The position numbers and the translations under genes were made by a program. Shown here piece after piece: positions 17,195 to 25,839 of a stretch of 64,000 nt of DNA; the stretch's first letter is position 1; each line of letters opens with the position of its first letter. The notes under the pieces were generated by a model. That model ran no database searches. It had not been told where the DNA came from and worked only from the letters and a program-made list of their open reading frames with translations. The DNA comes from Robertmurraya korlensis (GTDB lineage Bacteria > Bacillota > Bacilli > Bacillales > Cytobacillaceae): the NCBI RefSeq assembly GCF_023715225.1, contig NZ_JAMBNS010000006.1, forward strand, positions 226,107 through 290,106. Direction: 5' to 3'.

Positions 17195-18334
17195 ATGAAG
17201 GGATTGAGAGCGGTATCAACGTTAGCACTAGGAGCAATGCTATTTTTATCTGGTTGTGGAGGAGAAGTAACTTCAACAGACTCAAGTAATAGTGGTAATG
17301 AAGAGAAAAAGAAGAGTATTCATTTACGTGCCTCCTCAGGCGTATCGGATAAACACTTCTGGGACCGTGGCTTCTTTCAGCCTTTAGTTGACAGAGTAAC
17401 CGAGGAAACAGCAGGCGATGTTACGTTTGACAAGTTTACTGCAGGTGAGTTGGTTGCACTTGGTACAGAATATGATGCCCTTACTAGTGGTCAAATTGAC
17501 GTTGCATTAACGTTTATGGCTCCATATGATCCACAGAGATTTCCTTATACAGAAGTAGTAATGCTTCCATTGCTAGAATCAGATTCCCATATCGCAGCCA
17601 CTGCTATGAGCAATATGATGAAAAGCGACCGAGAGGTAAAAGACGGAAAAACATATTATCAGCTTGAATTCGGTGATAAAAAATTGGTAGCATTTGCGAA
17701 TCCTCCAACAGAACCTTATGTCATTTCTACGACAAAGCATACTTTTGAAAGCGTAAATGACTTTAATAAGCAAATAAGAATGCGGACAGCGTCACGCGTG
17801 CACGAAATTTTAGCTGCAAATTTAGGAATTACTTCATTATCAATGCCAATTACAGAAGCTTATGACGGACTAAGTCGGAATGCTTTAGACGGCCTATTTT
17901 ATAACATTCCTGATTGGAAGGCGATGGGACTTGATGAATTAGTGAAGCATACGATTGTCGGCGCAAACTTAGGCCACTTTGTTGGTCATACAGTGATGAC
18001 GCAAGAAAAATGGGATTCCTTCCCGCAGGAAACACAGGATATCTTTAGAACGGCAGCGGAGGAAATTATCTTCGATGGAGCTAATTTAACAAAAAGTGAA
18101 AGAGAAGAAAATGAAAAGAGCAATAAAGAAAAGGGTGGAGAAATTACACACTTAGATGACCTTAATCCAGAGGTTTCTAAGCATTTAGAGAAAGCGATGG
18201 TTGACACATGGATGGATTGGATTGAAAGCCTAGAAGGTCAAGGTCTTGCTGGAAAAGAAATGGCGAAGCTTTGGAGAGATATGTTAGTGGATGCTGGTGC
18301 AAAGTTACCTGAAGAAATTATGAGTCTAAATTAG
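17195..18334 (+). CDS. TRAP transporter substrate-binding lipoprotein (DctP family)
   Basis: Extracytoplasmic solute receptor of a TRAP transporter, 379 aa. Lipoprotein signal MKGLRAVSTLALGAMLFLSGC with lipobox LSGC, then a Ser/Asn/Glu linker and a DctP fold (FDKFTAGELVALGTEYDALT, VNDFNKQIRMRTASRVHEIL, EAYDGLSRNALDGLFYNIPD). The Arg in IRMRTASR is at the place where TRAP receptors hold the substrate carboxylate, so an organic acid ligand is expected. The gene is followed by an intercistronic hairpin, which may keep the receptor at higher level than the membrane subunits. Confidence 0.92.
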   Translation: MKGLRAVSTLALGAMLFLSGCGGEVTSTDSSNSGNEEKKKSIHLRASSGVSDKHFWDRGFFQPLVDRVTEETAGDVTFDKFTAGELVALGTEYDALTSGQIDVALTFMAPYDPQRFPYTEVVMLPLLESDSHIAATAMSNMMKSDREVKDGKTYYQLEFGDKKLVAFANPPTEPYVISTTKHTFESVNDFNKQIRMRTASRVHEILAANLGITSLSMPITEAYDGLSRNALDGLFYNIPDWKAMGLDELVKHTIVGANLGHFVGHTVMTQEKWDSFPQETQDIFRTAAEEIIFDGANLTKSEREENEKSNKEKGGEITHLDDLNPEVSKHLEKAMVDTWMDWIESLEGQGLAGKEMAKLWRDMLVDAGAKLPEEIMSLN

Positions 18335-18340
18335 GGATAA

Positions 18341-18376
18341 CCGGGAATGGAGCTAGAATAGTTGGCTCCATTTCCG
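18341..18376 (+). terminator. Intercistronic hairpin between dctP and dctM genes
   Basis: GGAATGGAGC (from 18343) pairs with GGCTCCATTTCC (to 18374), with an 8-10 nt loop. There is only a weak T-run after it. Likely a partial terminator or mRNA stabiliser, setting binding-protein excess over permease. Confidence 0.55.
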
Positions 18377-18420
18377 TTTCCTACTATATTCAGATATTTT
18401 GCCTAAAAGGAGGCGAAAAA

Positions 18421-19767
18421 ATGGAAGAAAGTACAGTTATTATTATCGTTTTAATACTTTTTTTATATATGTTATTAATGGGTCAGTATATTAGCTCGGT
18501 GTTATTAACGGTTGGCATTCTCGGAATCTATTTATTAGGAGGAATGCAGCTGTTGAATGGATTCATCCAAAATGAACCATTTAATCGAGTTGCGAGCTAT
18601 ACATTAACAACTGTACCTCTCTATATGTTAATGGCTCAATTTATTATGCAAGCTGGTATTGTAAAAGATTTATATGGATTATTTTATCGGCTCTCACGTG
18701 GCCGAAAGGGTGTCCTGGGTGTACTAACAATCCTAATTGGTGGTCTTTTAGGTGGTGTTTCTGGTTCTGGAACAGCAACATCTGCAGCTCTAGGACAAAT
18801 CGCTGTACCTGAAATGCAGCGTAGAGGCTATCCAGATCATTTAGCAGGAACGATCGCAGCAGCTGCTGGTTCATTATCCTCGATTATCCCGCCAAGTATA
18901 TTTTTAATTATATATGGAGTGGTCGCGCAAATATCCATTGGTCAATTATTCTCAGCAGCCCTATTGCCAGGCATTCTATTAATGGTAACTTTTTCTGGTA
19001 TTACAATGGTTTATCTACGAATGAATCGTTATAAAATACAGTCTACAAAAGCTGTCGCCGAAACAAGCGCAACTCTTGAATCGGAAGCGGATTTGGACTT
19101 CGATCATACACCAGTTTCAAGATATGTGGTTGTCGTTTTAGCTGGTCTATTTATCGTCGCATCTATTTTTGGAGGTATTTATACAGGAATTTTCACACCA
19201 ACTGAAGCAGGTGCAATTGGTGCATTCATTGCCTTATTATTAGCACTTTTGTTGGGAAGTGTAAACAAGGCTTTTATTATTAACTCTTTAACGGAAACGG
19301 TAAAGGTTTCAGTGATGGCGATGTTAATTGTTGTCGGTGCTTCATTATTTAGCCGCTTTATCTCACTATCGTTAATACCGCGGAAAATTATTGCTTTATT
19401 AGGTGGCTTAATGGAAAGTCCGATACTAATCATTGTGATTCTAATGGCGTTTTATTTCTTTCTGTTCATGTTTATTGAAGGTGTTGCTGTCATTTTAATG
19501 ACGGTTCCAATAATTTCACCGATGTTAACGGAAATGAGTTTTGATCCTCTCATTTTTGGCATCATGCTCACGATTGTTTGTACATTAGGAATGTTAACCC
19601 CACCTGTTGGTATTAGTGTGTATGCAGTTGGTAGCGTTTCTGGGATTTCGATTGAGAAATTATTTAGAACCTCAACTGTCTTTGCGGCCATTGCTGCGGT
19701 TATTGTGATTTTTTGTTTAATTCTATTCCCTGAAATCGTGACATGGCTACCAAGTCAGATGAAGTAG
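18421..19767 (+). CDS. TRAP transporter large permease subunit (DctM family)
   Basis: DctM-type membrane subunit, 448 aa, about 12 membrane segments, the sodium-coupled translocation unit. Seen: GGVSGSGTATSAALGQIAVP and MQRRGYPDHLAGTIAAAAGS, followed by IIPPSIFLIIYGVV, and in the second half TEAGAIGAFIALLL and TPPVGISVYAVGSVSG. These are the standard DctM half-repeat motifs. AGGAGG 7 nt before the ATG. The order P-M-Q differs from the commoner P-Q-M. Confidence 0.95.
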   Translation: MEESTVIIIVLILFLYMLLMGQYISSVLLTVGILGIYLLGGMQLLNGFIQNEPFNRVASYTLTTVPLYMLMAQFIMQAGIVKDLYGLFYRLSRGRKGVLGVLTILIGGLLGGVSGSGTATSAALGQIAVPEMQRRGYPDHLAGTIAAAAGSLSSIIPPSIFLIIYGVVAQISIGQLFSAALLPGILLMVTFSGITMVYLRMNRYKIQSTKAVAETSATLESEADLDFDHTPVSRYVVVVLAGLFIVASIFGGIYTGIFTPTEAGAIGAFIALLLALLLGSVNKAFIINSLTETVKVSVMAMLIVVGASLFSRFISLSLIPRKIIALLGGLMESPILIIVILMAFYFFLFMFIEGVAVILMTVPIISPMLTEMSFDPLIFGIMLTIVCTLGMLTPPVGISVYAVGSVSGISIEKLFRTSTVFAAIAAVIVIFCLILFPEIVTWLPSQMK

Positions 19768-19782
19768 AGGAGGGAGGAAATC

Positions 19783-20289
19783 ATGGAGAAATTATATAAG
19801 TTCACACAAAAGCTGGTATTTATGGGTCTCATCCTGAGCGGAGTAGCGATTCTGGCTATGATGCTACTGATTGTCGTCGATGTTGCGATGAGAAATTTGT
19901 TTAATGAGCCTATTTCAGGTACGTATGAAATGGTTCAGTATTTTCTGATGCCGTTGGCGATTTTCCCAGCACTAGCTTACACCTATCAATCAGGTGTGCT
20001 ACCAAAATTGTCTGAACTCGCAGAAAAAATGCCGAAAAAGTTTCAAAAGTTTAATAAATATTTAATCTTGGTGATAGAAGTGTTCATTTTTAGCTTATTA
20101 ACCATTTATGGGTTAAAATTTGCCCTTTCTGGTATTGCTGATCGAATGGCAATTCCAGTTAGCGGAAACTTGCTACCCGTTTATCCAATATATTTATTCG
20201 TTCCACTTGGTTTTCTTGCCGTGTTGTGGGTTGTGATTTTTTCGACGATTTATGATCGTAAAAAAGTAGATAAGGAGTCTTCAATATGA
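19783..20289 (+). CDS. TRAP transporter small permease subunit (DctQ family)
   Basis: DctQ-type protein, 168 aa with four hydrophobic segments. The family pattern MLLIVVDVAMRNLFNEPISGTYE (Asp and Arg in helix 2, then PISGTYE) is present. It forms the membrane complex with DctM. The stop overlaps the start of the thiolase gene by 4 bp (ATGA), directly coupling transport and degradation genes. Confidence 0.93.
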   Translation: MEKLYKFTQKLVFMGLILSGVAILAMMLLIVVDVAMRNLFNEPISGTYEMVQYFLMPLAIFPALAYTYQSGVLPKLSELAEKMPKKFQKFNKYLILVIEVFIFSLLTIYGLKFALSGIADRMAIPVSGNLLPVYPIYLFVPLGFLAVLWVVIFSTIYDRKKVDKESSI

Positions 20290-21473
20290 GTGAAGTGTAT
20301 GTAGTAGAAGGTGCAAGAACAGCGTTTACTAGCTTTGGAGGTTCGTTTGGAGCGTTAAATGCGGAGGATTTAGGTGTGGCTTCAGCCGTCGAAGCAATAA
20401 AAAGAGCAAATCTCCAAGGTACGGATGTGGATCATGTTATTTATGGTAATGTGATTCATTCGTATTCAAATGCCAGCTATTTATCTAGACATATTGGTTT
20501 AAAAGCGGAAGTCCCTCAGTCGACACCAGCCTATACGATCAATCGCTTATGTGGATCAGGTGCACAATCCGTCATATCTGCCGCCCATCATATTTTGCTA
20601 GGGGAAGCAGACATCGTGTTGGCAGGTGGAGCTGAAAATATGTCGATGTCACCACATGCTAATTTCCAAGCGCGCTTTAATGGCTCAAAATTTGGGGCGA
20701 TTTCGTTTGAGGATATGCTTCTTGCCACATTAACAGATGAATATATTGGTTCGGGCATGGGACTGACGGCTGAAAAATTAGCTCGTATTCATTCCATATC
20801 CCGTGAGGCACAGGATGAGTTTTCATTATTAAGTCAAAAACGGGCGATTCAAGCAAGAGAGAATGGAATATTTGCAAAGGAAATTGTCCCTGTTGAAGTA
20901 ACCAACCGAAGGGAAAAACTACTGATCGCAGACGATGAACATATTAAAGAAGGTGTCACATATGAAAAGCTTGCTAGTCTAAAGCCTTCTTTTCAGAAGG
21001 ATGGCACCGTCACACCAGGAAATTCGAGTGGCATTAATGATGGAGCAGCATCTCTAATTATTGCCAGCAAAAAAGCGGTTCAAGAAAAAGAACTACAGCC
21101 GCTAGCAAAAATTGTTAGCTGGTCCGTTACTGGTGTGGATCCAACGATGATGGGAATTGGACCTGTTCCAGCGATTCGTCAAGCATTAGATAAAGTAAAT
21201 TTGAATATCTCAGATATCGATTTATTTGAAATCAATGAAGCGTTCGCAGCTCAGTATCTATCCGTTGAAAAAGAGCTTGGTATTAATCGTGAGATAGCCA
21301 ACGTAAATGGAGGCGCGATTGCATTAGGTCATCCAGTCGGTGCTAGTGGTGCTCGTCTTATTCTAACACTGGCATATGAGTTAAACCGACGTGGTGGGAA
21401 ATATGGCGTAGCAAGCCTATGTATCGGTGGCGGTCAGGGTATTGCAGTTGTTATAGAAAATATGAAGGCGTGA
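20286..21473 (+). CDS. Acetyl-CoA C-acyltransferase (thiolase)
   Basis: Thiolase, 395 aa, cleaving a 3-ketoacyl-CoA with CoA, the last step of a beta-oxidation turn. Catalytic residues are visible: nucleophile Cys in INRLCGSGAQSV, His in GGAIALGHPVGASGARL, and the second Cys in SLCIGGGQGIAVV, plus NEAFAAQYLSVEKEL. Length and motifs match degradative and biosynthetic thiolases equally; context favours degradation. Translationally coupled to dctQ. Confidence 0.95.
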   Translation: MSEVYVVEGARTAFTSFGGSFGALNAEDLGVASAVEAIKRANLQGTDVDHVIYGNVIHSYSNASYLSRHIGLKAEVPQSTPAYTINRLCGSGAQSVISAAHHILLGEADIVLAGGAENMSMSPHANFQARFNGSKFGAISFEDMLLATLTDEYIGSGMGLTAEKLARIHSISREAQDEFSLLSQKRAIQARENGIFAKEIVPVEVTNRREKLLIADDEHIKEGVTYEKLASLKPSFQKDGTVTPGNSSGINDGAASLIIASKKAVQEKELQPLAKIVSWSVTGVDPTMMGIGPVPAIRQALDKVNLNISDIDLFEINEAFAAQYLSVEKELGINREIANVNGGAIALGHPVGASGARLILTLAYELNRRGGKYGVASLCIGGGQGIAVVIENMKA

Positions 21474-21479
21474 TTTCTG

Positions 21480-22388
21480 ATGCTTGAAAATTTAAAAATT
21501 CCTGTTATTGTTGCTCCCATGTTTTTAGTGTCCAGTCCAACACTTGTTATCCAAGCCAGTCAAGGTGGTGTAGTCGGATCCATTCCTTTACTAAATGCTC
21601 GAAGTAGTGAAATTCTCGAGCAATGGTTAGCAGAAATTAAGGAGGCATTACCTGACAAGCCTTGGGCCGTCAATTTTATATCACACCCAACGAACAAACG
21701 ATTTGAGGGAGATTTGGAGTTAATCCGGAAATACAAGCCGTCCATCGTCATTACGTCACTTGGACATCCGGGCAAGGTAATAGAGGCTGTACGTAGCTAT
21801 GGTGGTTTAGTTTTTTCAGATGTTGCGACAATTAAGCACGCGAAAAAAGCTGCCGAAGCGGGTGTAGATGGACTAATTCTTGTTTGTAGCGGTGCAGGAG
21901 GTCATGGTGGAACATTAAATCCTTTTGCATTTCTCGCTGCTGTGAAGGAATTTTGGAATGGGATGATCATTCTAGCGGGTTCGATTTCAGATGGTAAGGA
22001 TGTTTTGGCTGCACGAGTACTGGGAGCCGACTTCGTTTATATGGGGACTCGATTTATAGCAACTAAAGAAAGCGTTGCATCAGACACATATAAAGAAATG
22101 GTCGTAAACAGTACAGTTGAAGATATCGTTTATACGGATGCATTTAGCGGCATACATGCCAATTATCTTATTCCTAGTTTAAAAAAAGAAGGAATTGACA
22201 TAGCTTTACTTAAGCGAAGGGAAAGTGTTGATTTATCGCATATGGTTGATGTGAAAGCATGGCGAGATATATGGTCAGCTGGGCAAGGTGTAACGACCGT
22301 TCGAAGGGTGCAGTCGGTTGTAGAAATTATAGATCAACTGGTTCTGGAATATGAAAGTGCACAAAAGGAGGTAGGGCATCTTGTATAA
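21480..22388 (+). CDS. Nitronate monooxygenase-like FMN protein (2-nitropropane dioxygenase family)
   Basis: FMN-binding TIM-barrel of the NMO/NPD family, 302 aa. Seen: IPVIVAPMFLVSSPTLV at the N-terminus, LVCSGAGGHGGTLNPFAFLA, and the phosphate-binding AGSISDGKDVLAARVLGADF with YMGTRFIAT. Proven members oxidise alkyl nitronates such as propionate 3-nitronate, but many relatives in acyl-CoA operons have unknown jobs. Placement between thiolase and crotonase, overlapping the next gene by 8 bp, argues for a real step in the pathway. An enoyl-reductase-like (FabK-related) reaction on an acyl-CoA is an alternative. Confidence 0.88.
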   Translation: MLENLKIPVIVAPMFLVSSPTLVIQASQGGVVGSIPLLNARSSEILEQWLAEIKEALPDKPWAVNFISHPTNKRFEGDLELIRKYKPSIVITSLGHPGKVIEAVRSYGGLVFSDVATIKHAKKAAEAGVDGLILVCSGAGGHGGTLNPFAFLAAVKEFWNGMIILAGSISDGKDVLAARVLGADFVYMGTRFIATKESVASDTYKEMVVNSTVEDIVYTDAFSGIHANYLIPSLKKEGIDIALLKRRESVDLSHMVDVKAWRDIWSAGQGVTTVRRVQSVVEIIDQLVLEYESAQKEVGHLV

Positions 22389-23202
22389 AACGATTCTCTA
22401 CACTGTTCATAATGGAATCGCGACAATTACACTAAATCGTCCTGAGGTATTAAACGCGTTTAATGATGAAATGCTTGAGGAACTGTTGGATGCTTACGAA
22501 AGAATTGATGAGGATGATGATGTCCGAATGGTCGTTGTAACCGGCAGCGGTAGAGCGTTTTGTGCAGGCTCGGACCTTTCTCAGGGCGGAGACACCTTCG
22601 CAACGGATGCTTACGATTACCGCGATACAGGGGGGCAATTAAGCTTACGTGTGTTTCGGTTGAAAAAACCGATTATTGCTGCAATTAATGGTGCAGCGAT
22701 CGGCGTTGGACTTACGATGACTCTTCCGATGGACATTCGTGTTGTGTCAAAAGGAGCCAAACTGGGTTTTGTATTTGCCCGCCGCGGAATTGGACCAGAG
22801 GCATGCAGCGGCTGGTTTTTACCAAAGTTGGTCGGAATTGGAAAGGCTTTAGAGTGGGTGCTAACAGGCCGAATGCTAACAACAGAGGAAGCAGGGTCAA
22901 ATGGATTAGTACAAATCGAATCAGACGATGCTCTCCCAACAGCCTATCAGCTTGCAGAGGAGATTATACAAAATACATCAGCAGTATCGACTTCTTTTTC
23001 GAGGGAATTGTTATGGAACATGCTTGGCACAACAGGTCCAATGGAATCTCACCTAGCAGAGTCACGGTTTCTACAGTGGGCTGGTTGCCGTGATGATGCA
23101 AAGGAAGGAGTACAATCATTTATCGAAAAACGAAAGCCCGATTTTAAAATGCCGATATCAAGTTTGCCTACTTTTATAGATAAAACTTCAGAGGAGGTGT
23201 AG
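22381..23202 (+). CDS. Enoyl-CoA hydratase/isomerase (crotonase family)
   Basis: Crotonase, 273 aa. Oxyanion-hole motifs GSGRAFCAGSDLSQGG and NGAAIGVGLTMTLPMDIR. The catalytic region FVFARRGIGPEACSGWFLPK carries a Glu in the GPEA motif, unlike the isomerase-like paralogue at 16.4 kb. The insertion GGDTFATDAYDYRDTGG after the first motif is shared by a crotonase subgroup common in actinobacteria and Bacillus and of mostly unassigned function. TTG start overlapping the previous stop, preceded by AAAGGAGGT. Likely hydrates the enoyl-CoA from the acyl-CoA dehydrogenase or acts on a branched intermediate. Confidence 0.88.
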   Translation: MYKTILYTVHNGIATITLNRPEVLNAFNDEMLEELLDAYERIDEDDDVRMVVVTGSGRAFCAGSDLSQGGDTFATDAYDYRDTGGQLSLRVFRLKKPIIAAINGAAIGVGLTMTLPMDIRVVSKGAKLGFVFARRGIGPEACSGWFLPKLVGIGKALEWVLTGRMLTTEEAGSNGLVQIESDDALPTAYQLAEEIIQNTSAVSTSFSRELLWNMLGTTGPMESHLAESRFLQWAGCRDDAKEGVQSFIEKRKPDFKMPISSLPTFIDKTSEEV

Positions 23203-23205
23203 GAC

Positions 23206-24045
23206 ATGAAAATTGCTGTGCTAGGTTCAGGTACAATGGGAAACGGAATTGCACAGGTGTTGGCAACAGCAGGGTATGAAGTAATATTACGAGATTTAGA
23301 GCAGGTTGTTTTAGAACGTGCTCGAAGTAATATTACAACTAATCTCGAGCGTGTATTTAAAAAAAAGGGGCTACCAATAGACGAGGCTTCAGCCGTGATT
23401 CAGAGGATAACACTTACAACGGATTTAAATTTATTCCGTGAAGCCGATTTAGTCATCGAAGCAATTGTTGAACAGATGGACGTGAAGAAAAAGGTATTTC
23501 GAGAGCTTGATAGTATTTGCGAGGAAAAAACGATACTTGCCTCCAATACATCGGGCTTAAGTATAACTGAGCTTGGAGCAGCTACAAATCGACCTGACCG
23601 TGTGATAGGCATGCACTTTTTCAACCCAGTACCAGTAATGAAGCTCGTTGAAATAATTAAAACAGAGGAAACGTCTGAAGAAACCTATCAAACTATAAGT
23701 AGATTAGCAAAATCAATTGAGAAGGAAGGCATCACAGTTCAAGATTCGCCATTGTTTGTGGTAAATCGGATACTCGTTCCAATGATAAATGAAGCGATTT
23801 TAGTCCTAAGTGAAGGCTTAGCATCTGCTGAGGACATTGACAAAGGAATGGAATTAGGTGCAAATCATCCGATTGGGCCATTAGCATTAGCCGATTTAAT
23901 CGGGTTAGATACATTTCTTTTTGTTGCTGAAACATTATTAAATGAAACAGGTGATTCGAAATATCGAGTACCACCTTTACTAAAGAAATTAGTAAGAGCA
24001 GGGCATTTTGGTCGAAAAACTGGAAAAGGCTTTTATCAATACTAA
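23206..24045 (+). CDS. 3-hydroxyacyl-CoA dehydrogenase (3-hydroxybutyryl-CoA dehydrogenase type)
   Basis: NAD-dependent 3-hydroxyacyl-CoA dehydrogenase, 279 aa, the single-domain-pair size of Hbd/MmgB/PaaH proteins. N-terminal Rossmann motif [22 protein letters not shown]. Catalytic His is in [18 protein letters not shown], and the substrate-binding [12 protein letters not shown] is present. The C-terminal domain has [24 protein letters not shown] and ends [11 protein letters not shown]. It oxidises the hydratase product to the 3-keto thioester cleaved by the thiolase at 20.3 kb. Confidence 0.95.
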   Translation: MKIAVLGSGTMGNGIAQVLATAGYEVILRDLEQVVLERARSNITTNLERVFKKKGLPIDEASAVIQRITLTTDLNLFREADLVIEAIVEQMDVKKKVFRELDSICEEKTILASNTSGLSITELGAATNRPDRVIGMHFFNPVPVMKLVEIIKTEETSEETYQTISRLAKSIEKEGITVQDSPLFVVNRILVPMINEAILVLSEGLASAEDIDKGMELGANHPIGPLALADLIGLDTFLFVAETLLNETGDSKYRVPPLLKKLVRAGHFGRKTGKGFYQY

Positions 24046-24062
24046 AGGAGGCTTAAATCAGA

Positions 24063-24851
24063 ATGTCTGTATCTCAACAACAGCTTGTTAATTTTGGTAC
24101 TGATGGTGCAGTAGGGGTTGTCCTTATCAATAATCCACCCGTCAATGCGCTAAATGCTAAGGTAATGGTGGAGCTTAATTGTGTAATAGACCAGCTAGAG
24201 AAAAATAACGAATTAAGAGCGGTTATTCTTGCGGGCGCCGGGAAAAAACACTTTGTTGCTGGAGCGGATATTAAGGAATTTCCTAACCTGACTGAAGTGA
24301 CAGGAAGAGAGTTATCATTAAACGGTCACGGTATTTTTTCTAGACTTGAAAACTTAAAAATCCCTGTTATCTGCGCTATTCATGGCTATGCATTAGGTGC
24401 CGGGTTAGAGCTGGCACTAGCCTGTGATATTCGAATTGCAGATGAACAGGCCTTACTAGGTCTACCGGAGGTGACTTTAGGAATTATCCCTGGATATGGC
24501 GGAACGCAAAGATTATCACGCCTTGTTGGCTTAGGAAAGGCAAAGGAATTAATATTTTCAGGCGAAAGTATCAACGCTGAAGAGGCTTATCGAATCGGGT
24601 TAATTGATAAATTGGTTCCGTTAGGAAAGGCTTTATATGAAGCAAAGGCACTTGCTGACAAAATTGCTACTAGAGGGCCAATAGCTGTTTCCAAAGCAAA
24701 AAGTGCGGTGAATCTCGGTTTTGATACCACATTGAATGAAGGTATAAAGATCGAAGCACAGTATTTTGGCGAGCTTTGTGTAACAGAAGATAAAGTTGAA
24801 GGTGTTTGTGCGTTTATAGAGAAAAGGAAGGCTGAGTTTAAAGGGAGATAA
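24063..24851 (+). CDS. Enoyl-CoA hydratase (classical FadB-type crotonase)
   Basis: Crotonase, 262 aa. Motifs: GKKHFVAGADIKEFPNL, HGYALGAGLELALACDIRIA, and LLGLPEVTLGIIPGYGGTQR with the Glu and Gly-rich stretch of true hydratases. It resembles 3-hydroxybutyryl/short-chain enoyl-CoA hydratases. Last gene of the operon. An AAGGAGG precedes the ATG by 11 nt, and a strong bidirectional terminator follows 90 nt downstream. Confidence 0.93.
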   Translation: MSVSQQQLVNFGTDGAVGVVLINNPPVNALNAKVMVELNCVIDQLEKNNELRAVILAGAGKKHFVAGADIKEFPNLTEVTGRELSLNGHGIFSRLENLKIPVICAIHGYALGAGLELALACDIRIADEQALLGLPEVTLGIIPGYGGTQRLSRLVGLGKAKELIFSGESINAEEAYRIGLIDKLVPLGKALYEAKALADKIATRGPIAVSKAKSAVNLGFDTTLNEGIKIEAQYFGELCVTEDKVEGVCAFIEKRKAEFKGR

Positions 24852-24877
24852 GTTTTTTTATTAGTGAAGTAATTTAG

Positions 24878-24900
24878 AACAATTAAGTCTGGTATATCAA
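24878..24900 (+). repeat. Dispersed 23-bp repeat, copy 1
   Basis: This segment (…AATTAAGTCTGGTATATCAA) is repeated at 48290-48312 with a single T/C difference. Both copies are intergenic and in the same orientation. Confidence 0.6.
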
Positions 24901-24936
24901 GTTACAGAACTTATATCATGATTCGTAAATATTAAC

Positions 24937-24984
24937 AAAAGAGCCACCTGTATTTCATCAAAAATACAAGTGGCTCTTTCTATT
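24937..24984. terminator. Terminator of the TRAP/beta-oxidation operon
   Basis: Long stem AAAGAGCCAC.TGTATTT / AAATACA.GTGGCTCTTT with a 5-nt loop. Flanking A- and T-runs let it work on both strands, so it probably also serves the convergent YczE-like gene. Confidence 0.88.
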
Positions 24985-25083
24985 GTCTTTGGTTTCTCCT
25001 CAATTTGTTATCAGCATCATTTTGTTAGCAAGCTTCCTGAAGAAAATCGACAAATTAATTGGATTTGTTGAGTAATCAACGAT

Positions 25084-25773
25084 TTAAACTACTTCTATAG
25101 AATCCTTATTTGTTACGATTTCCCGTTCTTCTTCATTTATAAGATCAAATTTTCTTAAAACTGGTTGAATCATCTTCATAAAGAATCCGATTAACGGGCC
25201 CATAAGGAGCATACCAATTACGGTACCTTCCCTTAAAGTAAGTGATAATGAGAACCCAAATGTAAGTAGAACTACAAGAAGGATACATAAAAGATCGACC
25301 GATTGTCTGATAAAAACAAAATTCCATTTTGTTTTTTTGGACAATGTCATACAAAATCCTTCCAATGGAAAAGTAACAACATCTAATACCAACATAATCG
25401 CTAATGCAAAAGCTACTATTGCTAATGCAGCCATTAACAACATCACTCTAAGTATATAACTATCTATTGTAATAGATCCCCAAACCTCATAGAAAAAGAA
25501 ATTAATTACAACACCAATGAGAATGGTCAAAGGCAATTGTAATAGATGTCGTATTTTAAACCCCTTTCTAAGAAGAATCAATTGGCCTACTATACAACTA
25601 GTATTAAAAATCATTCCAATCGTTCCTACTTTAATTCCAGTTAAAAAAGAAATAGATTGTGCTAATGCATCATATGCCCCCACACCAATGGAAACTTTTA
25701 AAGATAAGGATGCAGCAATCCCCACTGATATTATTATTAATGATAGAAGAAACATTTTTTTTATTTGTTTCAT
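25084..25773 (-). CDS. YczE/YyaS/YitT family integral membrane protein
   Basis: Membrane protein of 229 aa with about five or six hydrophobic helices. Family features: an N-terminal GIAASLSLKVSIGVGAYDAL motif with GTIGMIFN, and near the end LREGTVIGMLLMGPLIGFFM, as in YczE-type proteins. YczE in B. subtilis was linked to post-transcriptional control of a lipopeptide pathway; the general function is unknown. Good AAGGAG box before the ATG. Lies alone, convergent with the catabolic operon. Confidence 0.85.
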   Translation of the reverse strand: MKQIKKMFLLSLIIISVGIAASLSLKVSIGVGAYDALAQSISFLTGIKVGTIGMIFNTSCIVGQLILLRKGFKIRHLLQLPLTILIGVVINFFFYEVWGSITIDSYILRVMLLMAALAIVAFALAIMLVLDVVTFPLEGFCMTLSKKTKWNFVFIRQSVDLLCILLVVLLTFGFSLSLTLREGTVIGMLLMGPLIGFFMKMIQPVLRKFDLINEEEREIVTNKDSIEVV

Positions 25774-25812
25774 TATTTTATCTCCTTGAAAGAGCCAACT
25801 TTTAGTTTTTTA

Positions 25813-25839
25813 AAAATAGGTGTCCAGAGCACCTATTAT
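25813..25839 (-). terminator. Terminator of the SDR gene
   Basis: Read on the minus strand, AATAGGTG ... CACCTATT followed by T-run. The 5' arm overlaps the last codons of the SDR gene. Confidence 0.7.
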
